Shown: in pieces, positions 8,583 to 17,316 of the stretch
Layout of the letters: each line of letters begins with the position of its first letter
Numbering within the stretch: the stretch's first letter is position 1
NCBI RefSeq assembly: GCF_000440115.1
Contig: NZ_ALMY01000029.1
Span: 25,338-89,337 of the forward strand
From: Streptococcus suis YS56
GTDB lineage: Bacteria; Bacillota; Bacilli; Lactobacillales; Streptococcaceae
DNA length: 64,000 bases
Direction of reading: 5' to 3'
Notes under the pieces: generated by a model
Seen by the model: only the letters and a program-made list of their open reading frames with translations
What the model was told of the DNA's origin: nothing
Database searches by the model: none
Program-made: the position numbers and the translations under genes

Positions 8583-8942
8583 TTGAAGAAAAGCTATCGT
8601 GTCAAGCGTGAACGAGATTTTAATGACATTTTTACAAAAGGGAAAAATGTAGCCAATCGGAAGTTTGTTGTCTATCGATTGCCGAGAGAGCAGCATCACT
8701 TCCGGGTAGGTCTTTCTGTCAGTAAAAAATTGGGAAATGCTGTGATGCGAAATCGAATTAAACGAAGAATTCGCCATGTCTTACTTGAATGTCGCTCGGA
8801 CTTGGTTGCGGATGACTTCGTTATTATTGCTCGTAAAGGTGTAGAAGAGTTGTCCTATCAAGAAATCAAGCAAAACCTAATCCATGTTTTAAAACTAGCA
8901 AAACTCTACCAGGAAGGTGTTGTGATTGAAAAAGAAAATTAA
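8583..8942 (+). CDS. rnpA: Ribonuclease P protein component
   Basis: A 119-residue basic protein, the protein subunit of RNase P, which with the M1-type RNA trims tRNA 5' leaders. It shows the RNR motif region [15 protein letters not shown] (residues about 50-66), plus [11 protein letters not shown] at the N-terminus and FVIIARKG in the core. The start is TTG at 8583, supported by GGAG at 8572-8575. Its last 17 bp overlap the start of yidC, the conserved streptococcal order. Confidence 0.95.
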   Translation: MKKSYRVKRERDFNDIFTKGKNVANRKFVVYRLPREQHHFRVGLSVSKKLGNAVMRNRIKRRIRHVLLECRSDLVADDFVIIARKGVEELSYQEIKQNLIHVLKLAKLYQEGVVIEKEN

Positions 8943-9738
8943 GTGGGCAGGTTTGCTCATTGCTTCTCTGTTTATTTTGACTGCTTGTGGTACCGGACCA
9001 GTAACCAGTCAATCAACAGAAGCTTGGGACCGATTGATTTATTGGTTTGCCAGCGTTATTCAATTTTTATCAATTAATGGTCAGATTGGAATCGGAATTA
9101 TTCTCTTTACGATTTTAATTCGAACCCTTCTGTTGCCCTTGTTCCAAATACAGATGAATTCCTCACGGAAGATGCAGGAGCTTCAACCTCAGCTGAAAAA
9201 GTTGCAAGCGGAGTATCCAGGAACGGATATGGAAAGTCGCCAGCAGCTCTATGAAGCAACGCAAGCTCTCTACAAAGAGAATGGCGTCAGCATGAGAGCG
9301 TCCATGATTCCGCTCTTTATTCAAATGCCAATCCTTTTGGCCCTCTTTCAAGCTCTGACACGTGTTGAAGCCTTGAAAGTAGGTCACTTCCTTTGGTTAA
9401 ATTTTGGGGAGCCGGATCCGTTCTTCATTTTGCCGATTCTGGCTGCAGTGTTTACATTCCTTAGCTCATGGTTGACCAATAAATCAGCAATTGAGAAGAA
9501 TATGGCTATGACAATTATGACCTATGTCATGCCTGTGATGATCTTTTTCTTTGCTGTGGCAGCTGCTAGTGGGGTGGCTTTGTATTGGACAGTGTCAAAT
9601 GCCTATCAGGTTGCTCAAACCTTGGTGTTCAATAATCCGTTTAAAATAATAGCAGAGCGTCAAGCGAAAATTGATGCGGAAAAAGAACGTCAGGCAAAAA
9701 TTCGACGGGCACAGAAAAAAGCACAGAAAAAGAAATAG
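8926..9738 (+). CDS. yidC: YidC/Oxa1-type membrane protein insertase (lipoprotein)
   Basis: A 270-residue membrane insertase that works alone or with SecYEG and SRP to place proteins in the membrane. The N-terminus is a lipoprotein signal with lipobox LTAC (Cys about residue 21). It then has about five hydrophobic segments and the conserved cytoplasmic region ([30 protein letters not shown]) with a buried Arg ([10 protein letters not shown]). The C-terminal tail is very basic ([11 protein letters not shown]), as in Oxa1-like homologues that touch the ribosome. The start is TTG at 8926 with AGGAAGG upstream. Streptococci usually have two paralogues; this one sits next to rnpA. Confidence 0.94.
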   Translation: MKKKIKWAGLLIASLFILTACGTGPVTSQSTEAWDRLIYWFASVIQFLSINGQIGIGIILFTILIRTLLLPLFQIQMNSSRKMQELQPQLKKLQAEYPGTDMESRQQLYEATQALYKENGVSMRASMIPLFIQMPILLALFQALTRVEALKVGHFLWLNFGEPDPFFILPILAAVFTFLSSWLTNKSAIEKNMAMTIMTYVMPVMIFFFAVAAASGVALYWTVSNAYQVAQTLVFNNPFKIIAERQAKIDAEKERQAKIRRAQKKAQKKK

Positions 9739-9758
9739 GAAAACTAGGAGAGAGAAAG

Positions 9759-10754
9759 ATGAAATTTACAGGAGATACAGTTGAAGAAGCGATTCAAAAT
9801 GGCTTGAATGAATTGAATATTCCTCGAAAGAAAGCTCACATTACAGTCATTGCAAGAGAGAAGAGAGGCTTCCTAGGTTTTGGTAAAAAACCTGCGACTG
9901 TTGATATCGATGTTATCAATGAAACAACCGTTGTAAAAGCTAATCAAAAGGCCGTTCGTGGCGTTCCAAGTGAGATCAATGAGCTCAATGAACCAGTAAA
10001 AAGTGTTTCAGAAGCTACGATTGATTTAGGTAAAGTTGTTGCGGCAGTGAAGGAATTTGAAAAATCTGGTCAAACGCTTGATGATGAAATTAAGGCTCAG
10101 ATTTTGAAAAATGAAAAAGAAGCGACAACGATTTTGGAAGAAACAGGTCGGATTGAAATTCTTTCCGATGAATTATTAGCTAGTGTAGCACCTGATCCAG
10201 TTGTACAAGAAGTAGGTTCAGAACCGGCTACTGAAGCAGTTGCCAAGGACGAATTTACAGACCTGGATATCAAAATTGAGCAACAATATGATATTGAAAC
10301 AGTTGTTGCAGAAGTAACAGCTTATGTCCAAGAAATTTTAGATGATATGGATGTTGAAGCCAGCATTGAAACGAGCCATAACCGCCGTACAATCAATATC
10401 CAAGTGGATACCAATGAACCAGGACGTGTCATCGGCTATCATGGTAAGGTCTTAAAAGCCTTGCAACTATTGGCTCAGAACTTCCTATACAACCGTTATG
10501 AGCGCAATTTCTACATCACTATCAATGTGAATGACTATGTAGAACACCGTGCAGAAGTGCTTCAAGGCTATGCACAAAAGTTGGCGGAGCGTGTCTTGGC
10601 TGAGCAAGAAGCCTACCATACAGACCCTATGTCAAGCAGTGAGCGTAAAATCATCCACCGTATCATTTCAAAAATGGACGGTCTGACAAGCTATTCAGAA
10701 GGTAGCGAACCAAACCGCTATGTCGTAGTGGATATTGAAGGAAATCGTGATTAA
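9759..10754 (+). CDS. khpB: KhpB/Jag RNA-binding protein
   Basis: A 331-residue protein with a Jag-N domain (residues 1-50, FTGDTVEEAIQNGLNELN then RGFLGFGKKPA), a long acidic low-complexity linker (about 60-180), a KH domain (IETSHNRRTINIQV, EPGRVIGYHGKVLKALQ, near 205-260) and an R3H domain (ERKIIHRIISKMDGLTSYSEG, 290-320). With KhpA it binds many RNAs and in pneumococcus affects cell division and elongation. It follows yidC by 20 bp in the conserved rnpA-yidC-jag operon. Confidence 0.95.
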   Translation: MKFTGDTVEEAIQNGLNELNIPRKKAHITVIAREKRGFLGFGKKPATVDIDVINETTVVKANQKAVRGVPSEINELNEPVKSVSEATIDLGKVVAAVKEFEKSGQTLDDEIKAQILKNEKEATTILEETGRIEILSDELLASVAPDPVVQEVGSEPATEAVAKDEFTDLDIKIEQQYDIETVVAEVTAYVQEILDDMDVEASIETSHNRRTINIQVDTNEPGRVIGYHGKVLKALQLLAQNFLYNRYERNFYITINVNDYVEHRAEVLQGYAQKLAERVLAEQEAYHTDPMSSSERKIIHRIISKMDGLTSYSEGSEPNRYVVVDIEGNRD

Positions 10755-10786
10755 AAAGAGGCTGAGCCTCAATACCATTAAGTTAA

Positions 10787-10823
10787 GGACCCTACTCCAA
10801 TATTTATTGGATAGGGTCTTTTT
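10787..10823 (+). terminator. Terminator of the rnpA-yidC-khpB operon
   Basis: GACCCTA...TCCAATA-TTTA-TTGGATAGGGTC followed by six T; a smaller GAGGCTGAGCCTC dyad lies just after the khpB stop. Confidence 0.85.
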
Positions 10824-11182
10824 TCAATAAAGTGATAGGCTAAAGTCAAAAAGGAGTTTTCCCAAGGTCCAGTCTATTCAAACAATTTTAGAATCTTGTA
10901 TCTCACAACTCTTCTTGTGTCGTTGAACCAGATAAAGATGTTGCCTGTTCCAGAATATCTTCCTTCCAACAAATGGTTTCCGCTATGCTTTCTTATTTTT
11001 AGTTATTGATTTGAAACAATCCCTCGGATTACTTGCCCAGTCAATGGACTGGGGAGATAAAAGAGTGGAACAAGTCACTTCTGCAAAATCAGGCAAGGGG
11101 AGTTCAAATAATGATGACACTATTTGAAGTTGGAAATAAGGAAACCAAGTAATCAACGATGGACGAAATGACTATCATTTGC
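10824..11182. other. Gene-free stretch, possibly decayed coding DNA
   Basis: About 360 bp without an intact gene. Short open fragments appear in shifted frames: one from about 10979 encodes a segment reading YAFLFLVIDLKQSLG, then LLAQSMDWGDKR, and ends in TGA near 11129. The mix of coding-like texture, frame breaks and a downstream terminator (11183-11219) suggests remains of a former gene. I could not identify the family. Confidence 0.35.
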
Positions 11183-11219
11183 TAGCCAGTTTCTTTGTGA
11201 TAGGGAGCTGGCTTTTTCT
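11183..11219 (+). terminator. Orphan intrinsic terminator
   Basis: AGCCAG ... CTGGCT stem followed by TTTTTC, with no intact gene upstream; probably belonged to a decayed gene. Confidence 0.55.
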
Positions 11220-11263
11220 TGTTCGTTTTTTACAAAAATTTTGGCTAGGTAGCCGATAATTTC

Positions 11264-11290
11264 TTGCATTTTCGGGGGGGTATATATAAT
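11264..11290 (+). promoter_or_regulatory. Promoter with a seven-G tract in the spacer
   Basis: TTGCAT (11264-11269) and TATAAT (11285-11290) are separated by 15 bp that include GGGGGGG at 11274-11280. Changes in G number would alter the -35/-10 spacing of the surface-protein gene that starts 77 bp downstream. Confidence 0.6.
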
Positions 11291-11366
11291 AATAGATGAA
11301 AATACCTGTCCACTAGAAAGGAGTAGACGGGATAGGTGAAACCAAACAATAAAGAGGGAGCAATAT

Positions 11367-14300
11367 ATGAAAAGAAAAAAGAAATACAAGTATGCCTATA
11401 AACGTCAGCGAAAATTGATGTTGTTGATGGGGGCTGCGACGATGGCTGTAGGTACGGTGACGATGGGGCAGGTCTTGTCTGTCCACGCAGAAGAGACTGG
11501 TCCAGAACCTATTGTTACCGAACTTAAGGATAGCTCTGTAGTGACCGAAGCACCAACTGTAGGTGAAGAAGGACAAACAGGTTCTGACCAGACCGAACCT
11601 CCAACTCCTGTAGAAGTTGCACCACAGACGGAAGTCGAGGCAGGTCTTTCTGAACTAGAGGGAGAGCAAGCTGGGGTGCCAACAGAGAGAAGTGTGCCAG
11701 AGGAAAGAACACTGATCATAGAAACTTCCGAACAAGCTGCTCCAATCATAGCGGATATTGCTGTGAATGCAGAGGATGAGCAGGAGTACAGGAAGGCGAA
11801 CGTCGGTCTGGAAATTACTTTCGAGCAAGTTGAGCAACCAGCAGTCGTTACTCATAAGCTAATCAATAAAGATAGTGGAGAGGCCTATGTTGAAACAGCA
11901 ACGATTGAGAAGCGTCCACATTATCGGTCTAATGGTGATTTTATTGGTACTGAAATTGATACAAGCATCCCAGAAACTACCCAAATAGCCTATGCTTATT
12001 TTAGAGAAGTACCTGCTGGAACCTATCGCCTGGAAATCGGTTTGACAGATTTGGAAAGCAAACCCTACGAATTGGCTGCGGCTAGTCTTGAGAAAATAAA
12101 CAATCTGTCAGATATTGTGATTAAACCTTATGCTGAAACGAATACGCAATTTGTAGAGCCAAATCTAGTAGAGGTTAAGGTTGATAAGACGACCGTGAAA
12201 AAAGGGGAAAATGTTGTTTATACCCTGATTTATGACAGCCTGCCGGAAGTTTCTTATGGGGTTATGCTACAAGACTTTTCTTATGGCTTTTTTGGTGCCG
12301 AGTATGATAAGTCGGGTAAAAAGACAGGACGTTCCATACTTCATATTGCAGAGAAGTTTTCTGAGGCTGGAGAGAAGAAGCTGGCATTTGATACCAGTTA
12401 TGGTTATTTCTCTACAAAAGATTGGAAGAAACAGGTAGAAATTAGTGAAGCCAATAGGAATAAGTTGGCCCAACTGATGCCGACAGTGACAGTCCTAGAT
12501 GAAGACTATAAGTACATTGAAATAACTTCCCTAACCCATATTGGTACCGACGGTAGCCGAAGTGAACTGGCTGCTCTTGACCCATCCTGGAGCCACTCCA
12601 TCAACGCTCTTCCCGATGATTCGGGGCGCTTTTATCACAATAGGGTCTTGCACAAGCTCCAAGTGGGAGATCAGTTGGTCTATAAGGTGAAAATAAGTCC
12701 CGAGTACTTGGCAGAGCTGAAAAAGAAAAAGAGTGAGCAGAGTTATACAGAAACGGTTTCTTTGGAATTCGATAGGGTGTTCAATGTACAAGCTTTAGGT
12801 GGTACTGCCTTTGAATTTGATGAAAGAGATAGTTTGTATCTCAGTACAGACCAGTGGGAAACAGGTGAGGTAGATTTGACCTTTACGGTCAAAGATTATA
12901 TGCATGGTTACCTGAACCTAAATCGTCTGGCTTCTGGAGCCTTTAATGAGTATTTCTTAGCTTTTGGAGGTTATTTATTCCAGATTGAGAATCCAGCCTA
13001 TAGCCTGCCAAATTTATTGGAGCTAAAAAAATCCGACAAGATTTATGTTGGTGAAAATGGTGCTATAAAAGTAAAAACTTCAAATTCTAGTCTAATCTCG
13101 TCTGGAACAACTCAGTTGGACTTTGATATTCGACCAACTTTGGGAGATTTTGGAAATTCATTTGACTACCATTTATCTGTGGAACAGGACTATTCCGATT
13201 CATCAAATCCTGTTGTGACAGGTTGGCTTACAGGTTCTCTGTTTGATTCTGTGACAGAAAACCATATTGGTAGCTATTCTTTAAAACGTGCGGAAATTTA
13301 TTTTGATGGCTGGAAAGAAGAGATTACCGATCTTCCAAATTGGACCTTGGAGATCAGTGGAGATAAGGTCTTCAAATCCAATTTCCTTCTATCAGGAGAG
13401 GAACGGACACAGATTGGTTCGATTGGGCGTAGTTGGGTATATGGATCATTAGGGCGGTTGCCAAAAGAGTTGCAAAACCGTCGTTTAGGTGTAAATAAAA
13501 TTCAATTCTATGACCGTCAAGGAAATAATCTACCGACAGTAAATGCTGATTGGGTCTTATCAGAATATGAATTGAGAGAGGGAGATCGTCTTTATTACTA
13601 CTTGCCTTCTACGGGAGAATTGACAGAATTAAAACCAGTCTTAGAAGATGGTCGTCGATTAGTGAAGGGAAGTAAGGACAGTAAGGGTCTCTATGTATTT
13701 GCGATGGCGCTAGAAGAAGATGGGGTTCAACCTACGGAGAATGCGGTTGGTACAACTAAGGTTCTATCTGGTCAAATTGAAGATGTTTATGTAAGCTTTT
13801 CAGAGGCAGATGTTAGTGCAGTAAGTAGTCTTCAAGTCGTTAAGGTAGAGGATGCTACTATTTTGGAAAAATTGCCTGATAGTTTCAAGCGTGAAGATGT
13901 GGATATGTTTGACATTAAGACACTTGATAAAGATGGTCAATTTGTCCAAATCCAGTCCAGTAAAGGTGCCTTTGTTACCCTACCTGTTTCACCAAATCGT
14001 AAGGTGACCAAGGTGATTTACTACTTACCACAAACAGGTGCAGTAGAAGAGTTGGAATACGAGTGGGATAAAACTTTCAATCTGGTATCTTTCAAAGTAA
14101 GCCATTTCTCTAACTATGCTATTGTCTATGAAGGAAATGATGAAAAGCCTCAACCAAGTGGCACAACTTCAGGAACAGGCAATAACACTAGTCCAGAAAC
14201 TGGTGAAGGTAGCACAAGTGCCGGTGATACGGCTTCAGTTTCTGGTAATAACACTAGCCCAGTTGGCTCAGTTGATAGCGTCTTAGTTGGTAGCCTAGGT

Positions 14301-14519
14301 AATGGTGGGCAATTGGATGCAAATAGGAGAGAGGAAGCGTCTGCTCAACCAACTAATGCTACAGTTGAACAAACCAACCATGTTGATTCAAAAGTTACAA
14401 GAGCCAGAAAGGTGAATGCTTTGCCAAATACAGCTGCACAGACAGGCGTAGTAGCGACTGTGTTGGGATTGGCTTTGGCAACACTGGCGTCATTTGTACA
14501 GAAAAAAAGAGAAGAGTAA
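11367..14519 (+). CDS. Large cell-wall-anchored surface protein, LPNTA-type sorting signal
   Basis: A 1050-residue secreted protein. The N-terminus is a basic stretch, a hydrophobic segment and a VHAEE cleavage site near residue 42. Residues about 43-140 are acidic and Pro/Thr-rich. The body is beta-rich, with no family I can name. Two related segments, each with YYLPxTGxxxEL (about 749-765 and 890-905), the second followed by VSHFSNYAIVYE, resemble domains common in streptococcal surface proteins. A spacer with two NNTSP copies precedes a C-terminal sorting signal: ALPNTAAQTG, a hydrophobic helix and a KKREE tail. The motif is LPNTA, not LPNTG. RBS AGGGAG. Expression may depend on the G tract in its promoter. 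Confidence 0.85.
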   Translation: MKRKKKYKYAYKRQRKLMLLMGAATMAVGTVTMGQVLSVHAEETGPEPIVTELKDSSVVTEAPTVGEEGQTGSDQTEPPTPVEVAPQTEVEAGLSELEGEQAGVPTERSVPEERTLIIETSEQAAPIIADIAVNAEDEQEYRKANVGLEITFEQVEQPAVVTHKLINKDSGEAYVETATIEKRPHYRSNGDFIGTEIDTSIPETTQIAYAYFREVPAGTYRLEIGLTDLESKPYELAAASLEKINNLSDIVIKPYAETNTQFVEPNLVEVKVDKTTVKKGENVVYTLIYDSLPEVSYGVMLQDFSYGFFGAEYDKSGKKTGRSILHIAEKFSEAGEKKLAFDTSYGYFSTKDWKKQVEISEANRNKLAQLMPTVTVLDEDYKYIEITSLTHIGTDGSRSELAALDPSWSHSINALPDDSGRFYHNRVLHKLQVGDQLVYKVKISPEYLAELKKKKSEQSYTETVSLEFDRVFNVQALGGTAFEFDERDSLYLSTDQWETGEVDLTFTVKDYMHGYLNLNRLASGAFNEYFLAFGGYLFQIENPAYSLPNLLELKKSDKIYVGENGAIKVKTSNSSLISSGTTQLDFDIRPTLGDFGNSFDYHLSVEQDYSDSSNPVVTGWLTGSLFDSVTENHIGSYSLKRAEIYFDGWKEEITDLPNWTLEISGDKVFKSNFLLSGEERTQIGSIGRSWVYGSLGRLPKELQNRRLGVNKIQFYDRQGNNLPTVNADWVLSEYELREGDRLYYYLPSTGELTELKPVLEDGRRLVKGSKDSKGLYVFAMALEEDGVQPTENAVGTTKVLSGQIEDVYVSFSEADVSAVSSLQVVKVEDATILEKLPDSFKREDVDMFDIKTLDKDGQFVQIQSSKGAFVTLPVSPNRKVTKVIYYLPQTGAVEELEYEWDKTFNLVSFKVSHFSNYAIVYEGNDEKPQPSGTTSGTGNNTSPETGEGSTSAGDTASVSGNNTSPVGSVDSVLVGSLGNGGQLDANRREEASAQPTNATVEQTNHVDSKVTRARKVNALPNTAAQTGVVATVLGLALATLASFVQKKREE

Positions 14520-14584
14520 GTGCTTGAGATGCTTACAAGAGACTTAGATTTAATTTGGGGATTAAAAAATAATTATGAAGTAGC

Positions 14585-14613
14585 TTGACAAAACCCCAGA
14601 ATTTATATAAAAT
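14585..14613 (+). promoter_or_regulatory. rpmH promoter
   Basis: TTGACA (14585-14590), 17-bp spacer, TAAAAT (14608-14613); a strong housekeeping promoter 75 bp before rpmH. Confidence 0.8.
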
Positions 14614-14687
14614 AGTTTGGTATGTTTAGTAACTGATCAAAACTAGCCGGCTAAACGAGTACAAGAATCTAAGAGGAGGTATTCATC

Positions 14688-14825
14688 GTGAAACGTACTT
14701 TTCAACCAAGTAAAATCCGTCGCGCACGCAAACACGGTTTCCGTAGCCGTATGGCAACTAAAAACGGCCGTCGCGTGTTAGCAGCTCGTCGCCGTAAGGG
14801 ACGTAAAGTTCTTACAGTAGCATAA
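14688..14825 (+). CDS. rpmH: 50S ribosomal protein L34
   Basis: A 45-residue, highly basic ribosomal protein. The sequence starts [17 protein letters not shown] and ends GRKVLTVA, with the conserved [15 protein letters not shown] core. The start is GTG at 14688 with a strong AGGAGG site 8 bp upstream. Monocistronic, with its own promoter and a strong terminator. Confidence 0.97.
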
Positions 14826-14830
14826 GAATA

Positions 14831-14875
14831 CAACGAAAACCAGCAGAAACTCGAGTCTGCTGGTTTTTTCGTTGG
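14831..14875 (+). terminator. rpmH terminator
   Basis: Long stem CAACGAAAACCAGCAGA ... TCTGCTGGTTTTTTCGTTG; the T run sits within the 3' arm. Confidence 0.9.
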
Positions 14876-14894
14876 AAAAGAATGGCTTGAAATA

Positions 14895-14903
14895 TGGTAC
14901 AAT
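14895..14903 (+). promoter_or_regulatory. Extended -10 promoter 6 bp before the tatD ATG
   Basis: TGGTACAAT (TACAAT at 14898-14903). The expected start point is at or next to the A of the ATG at 14910, and there is no Shine-Dalgarno sequence, so the mRNA would be leaderless. Confidence 0.55.
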
Positions 14904-14909
14904 AGAACC

Positions 14910-15692
14910 ATGATACAGATATTTGATACACACACCCACCTCAACGTAGAGCAGTTTGACGGTCGGGTCCAAGAAGAATTAGACTTTGCCAAGGAAATGG
15001 GGGTCACCCTCCACAATGTGGTCGGTTTTGACCGAGCAACCATTGACAAGGCTATGGAACTGGCTGACCAGCATCCTGAAATTTATCTGACACTGGGCTG
15101 GCATCCGACAGAGGCTGGTTCTTATGATGACGAAGTGGAGAAATTTCTTCTCCAAGCTCTCCAACACCCTAAAGTAATTGCCCTGGGGGAGATTGGGCTG
15201 GACTACTACTGGATGACGGCTGATAAGGAAACCCAGGCACGCGTCTTTAAACGTCAGATGGAGTTGGCTAAACAGTTGGATTTACCCTTTGTGGTTCATA
15301 CTCGCGATGCTTTGGAAGATACTTACCAGATCATCAAGGAAGTCGGCATCGGTCCGCGTGGAGGGATCATGCATTCCTTCTCTGGCACGTTGGAGGAGGC
15401 TCAAGCCTTCATGGATTTGGGTATGCACATTTCCTTCTCGGGAGTCGTGACCTTCAAAAAAGCCGTCGAACTTCAGGAAGCGGCGCAAGCATTGCCCCTA
15501 GAAAAAATCCTGGTCGAGACGGATGCGCCCTACCTGGCCCCAGTTCCTAAGCGTGGTCGGGAAAATCGCACCGGGTACACCAGATATGTGGTGGAAATGC
15601 TGGCCCAGCTTCGCAACCAGTCGGTCGAAGAAGTGGCGAAAGCGACCTACGAGAATGCAAGGAGCTTGTTCAGAATTGACTCAGAAAATTAA
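14910..15692 (+). CDS. tatD: TatD-family metal-dependent hydrolase/DNase
   Basis: A 260-residue TIM-barrel amidohydrolase-like enzyme of the TatD/YcfH family, with 3'-5' exonuclease activity in studied members. Metal-binding motifs: FDTHTHLN at residues 5-12, GEIGLDYY near 91-98, VVHTRDA (His near 130), MHSFSG (near 154) and ETDAPYLAP (near 204). The start at 14910 gives MIQIFDTHTHLN. No RBS precedes it, but a -10 box lies 6 bp upstream. The gene overlaps rnmV by 17 bp, the usual tatD-rnmV-ksgA order, here interrupted before ksgA. Confidence 0.92.
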   Translation: MIQIFDTHTHLNVEQFDGRVQEELDFAKEMGVTLHNVVGFDRATIDKAMELADQHPEIYLTLGWHPTEAGSYDDEVEKFLLQALQHPKVIALGEIGLDYYWMTADKETQARVFKRQMELAKQLDLPFVVHTRDALEDTYQIIKEVGIGPRGGIMHSFSGTLEEAQAFMDLGMHISFSGVVTFKKAVELQEAAQALPLEKILVETDAPYLAPVPKRGRENRTGYTRYVVEMLAQLRNQSVEEVAKATYENARSLFRIDSEN

Positions 15693-16245
15693 GATACAGG
15701 AAGTCCTCGTTGTTGAGGGAAAAGACGATACAGCAAACCTAAAACGATTTTACGAGGTGGATACCTACGAAACCAGAGGCTCTGCCATATCAGACGATGA
15801 CTTGGAACGCATTGAGAAACTCCATGACCTGCGTGGCGTTATTGTCTTTACTGACCCAGACTACAATGGAGAGCGGATTCGGAAGATGATTATGCGGGCC
15901 ATTCCCACGGTCAAACACGCCTTTTTACAGCGGGACGAGGCCAGACCCAAGTCCAAAACAAAAGGGCGGTCCTTGGGCATTGAGCACGCCAGCTTTGAGG
16001 ACTTGGAAAAAGCCCTCGCAGGCGTGCGTGGTTACTACGATGATGAACATAACTTTGACATCACCAAGTCAGATTTAATGCGCCTAGGCTTGCTTATGGG
16101 TGGCGACAGTCGCAAGCGGAGGGAGCATCTGGGAGAACAGCTCCGCATCGGCTACTGCAACGGCAAGCAGTTGCTCAAACGCTTGGAACTGTTTGGGATA
16201 AGTCTGGCGGAAGTGGAGGAGGCAACGGAGAGCTATCATGGATAG
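15676..16245 (+). CDS. rnmV: Ribonuclease M5
   Basis: A 189-residue Toprim-fold nuclease that matures 5S rRNA from its precursor in low-GC Gram-positives. The N-terminal Toprim domain has VVEGKDD (residues about 10-16, catalytic Glu) and the DPDYNGERIR motif (DxD, near 56-65). A C-terminal region recognises the L18-5S complex. The TTG at 15676 gives the expected N-terminus MTQKIKIQEVLVVEGKDD and has AAGGAG 11 bp upstream. The frame stays open further upstream inside tatD, but that is not the start. It overlaps tatD upstream and the next ORF by 8 bp. Confidence 0.93.
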   Translation: MTQKIKIQEVLVVEGKDDTANLKRFYEVDTYETRGSAISDDDLERIEKLHDLRGVIVFTDPDYNGERIRKMIMRAIPTVKHAFLQRDEARPKSKTKGRSLGIEHASFEDLEKALAGVRGYYDDEHNFDITKSDLMRLGLLMGGDSRKRREHLGEQLRIGYCNGKQLLKRLELFGISLAEVEEATESYHG

Positions 16246-16606
16246 GGTCTACGCTGTTAAGTGCTTGGTTAAAAACGAGTTTGAACCTTCTTATGAAGAT
16301 TATTCATCTTATGAAGAAGTGATCTACTTGCTGCCGGCTAATGTCCTTGTTTGGGAGGATGAGCAGGTTGATAAGAACAAGCTAGCGGACCACTTGCGTA
16401 AATCAGTTGAAGATGGTTATGTCAATGCGGATGGGATTTGGAAGCAGAGCCGTTTGTTTCATATTGCCGGTGTGCAAGAAATGGACGACAGGGTAGAGTT
16501 TGATGGCCCAGCCGTGGAAGTTTATCGCTGGTTTTACAATTTTGACCGTCCAGTTACTGAGGAAGAATTTTTGAATCTCTATTATTTTGATGATTTGGGG
16601 AGGTAA
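16238..16606 (+). CDS. Hypothetical protein coupled to rnmV
   Basis: A 122-residue acidic soluble protein (many Asp/Glu, several aromatics: YEDYSSYEEVIYLLPA, GPAVEVYRWFYNFDRP). No signal peptide or membrane segment. I do not recognise the family; it may be a DUF in the ~120-residue single-domain class. Its ATG overlaps the rnmV stop by 8 bp, implying translational coupling. It lies at the left edge of the accessory islet that separates rnmV from ksgA and is followed by a terminator. Confidence 0.65.
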   Translation: MDRVYAVKCLVKNEFEPSYEDYSSYEEVIYLLPANVLVWEDEQVDKNKLADHLRKSVEDGYVNADGIWKQSRLFHIAGVQEMDDRVEFDGPAVEVYRWFYNFDRPVTEEEFLNLYYFDDLGR

Positions 16607-16615
16607 ACAATCTAG

Positions 16616-16646
16616 GGCGGAAATATTACTATTTCTGCTTTTTTGA
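16616..16646 (+). terminator. Terminator at the start of the accessory islet
   Basis: GCGGAAATA-TTAC-TATTTCTGC followed by six T. Confidence 0.75.
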
Positions 16647-16650
16647 AGAT

Positions 16651-16679
16651 TGCTACTGACATCTATTCGTGTTACAATA
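16651..16679 (+). promoter_or_regulatory. Promoter of the first toxin-antitoxin pair
   Basis: TTGCTA (16651-16656), 17-bp spacer, TACAAT (16674-16679) with an extended TG; AGGAGGTG follows before the TTG start. Confidence 0.7.
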
Positions 16680-16703
16680 TAGAAAACTAGGAGGTGAACT
16701 AGG

Positions 16704-16991
16704 TTGCTAACTATAAAGAAAGATGCCCAAGTGAATTTCAAAACGGATTCCAGACTTTTGGAAAAAGCCAAGGAAGTATTTGCTATGAACAAGCTGGATT
16801 TAACAGCTGGGTTTAACCTCTTCTTGCAAAATATTGCTGTAAAAAATGAGTTGCCAATTCTGACAGAAGAAGAGTTGGAAAGAGAAGAGTTGTTTTTACA
16901 ACTTCAAAAGGAAATTCAAGAAAACCAACAGGCGATTGAGGCAGGTCGCGGGATCAGCCTAGAAAGTGTCAAAGAGAAGTATGGAATTTGA
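16704..16991 (+). CDS. RelB/DinJ-family antitoxin
   Basis: A 95-residue protein. Residues 1-50 form a ribbon-helix-helix N-terminus of RelB/DinJ type (AQVNFKTDSRLLEKAKEVF, then LDLTAGFNLFLQNIA). The C-terminal half is charged and extended, as expected for the part that wraps the toxin. The start is TTG at 16704 with a near-perfect AGGAGGTG site. It overlaps the downstream toxin gene by 11 bp. It should bind and neutralise the toxin and repress the operon together with it. Confidence 0.85.
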   Translation: MLTIKKDAQVNFKTDSRLLEKAKEVFAMNKLDLTAGFNLFLQNIAVKNELPILTEEELEREELFLQLQKEIQENQQAIEAGRGISLESVKEKYGI

Positions 16992-17310
16992 GTCATATTC
17001 AGTGATACTTGCTCCTGCAGTGGAGCAGGAATTGGCAGAGATTTATGCCTATTTCTCGGAACAGTTCTCAGAAGAAATTGCCAAAAGACGAATTGGGATG
17101 ATTGTTGAAGCTTTGGAGAGTTTGCAAATTTTTCCTGAACGTGGTTTTAACGCCGATAACCGTTTTGGTAAGCAGATAGACCCGCCACATCTAACCCGAG
17201 GTTACGTTATTGGAAAAGACTACATCGCCCTCTATCGCGTAGTGAAAAATGAAGTTCGAGTTGGTCACCTTCTTGCGACCAAGAGTGATTATGTCAAGTT
17301 GTTGAAGTGA
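16981..17310 (+). CDS. RelE/ParE-superfamily toxin
   Basis: A 109-residue protein with the RelE/ParE fold: N-terminal beta strand (YSVILAPAVEQELAEIYAYF), two helices, an FPERGF turn near residue 58, and C-terminal strands with DYIALYRVVKNEVRVGHLLAT and the ending DYVKLLK. In this superfamily, members either cut mRNA on the ribosome or poison gyrase; sequence alone does not decide which. Start: ATG at 16981 overlapping the antitoxin end; a GTG at 16966 in the same frame is less likely. A 31-codon near-copy of its C-terminus is found at 18369-18461. Confidence 0.85.
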   Translation: MEFESYSVILAPAVEQELAEIYAYFSEQFSEEIAKRRIGMIVEALESLQIFPERGFNADNRFGKQIDPPHLTRGYVIGKDYIALYRVVKNEVRVGHLLATKSDYVKLLK

Positions 17311-17316
17311 GAGAGT

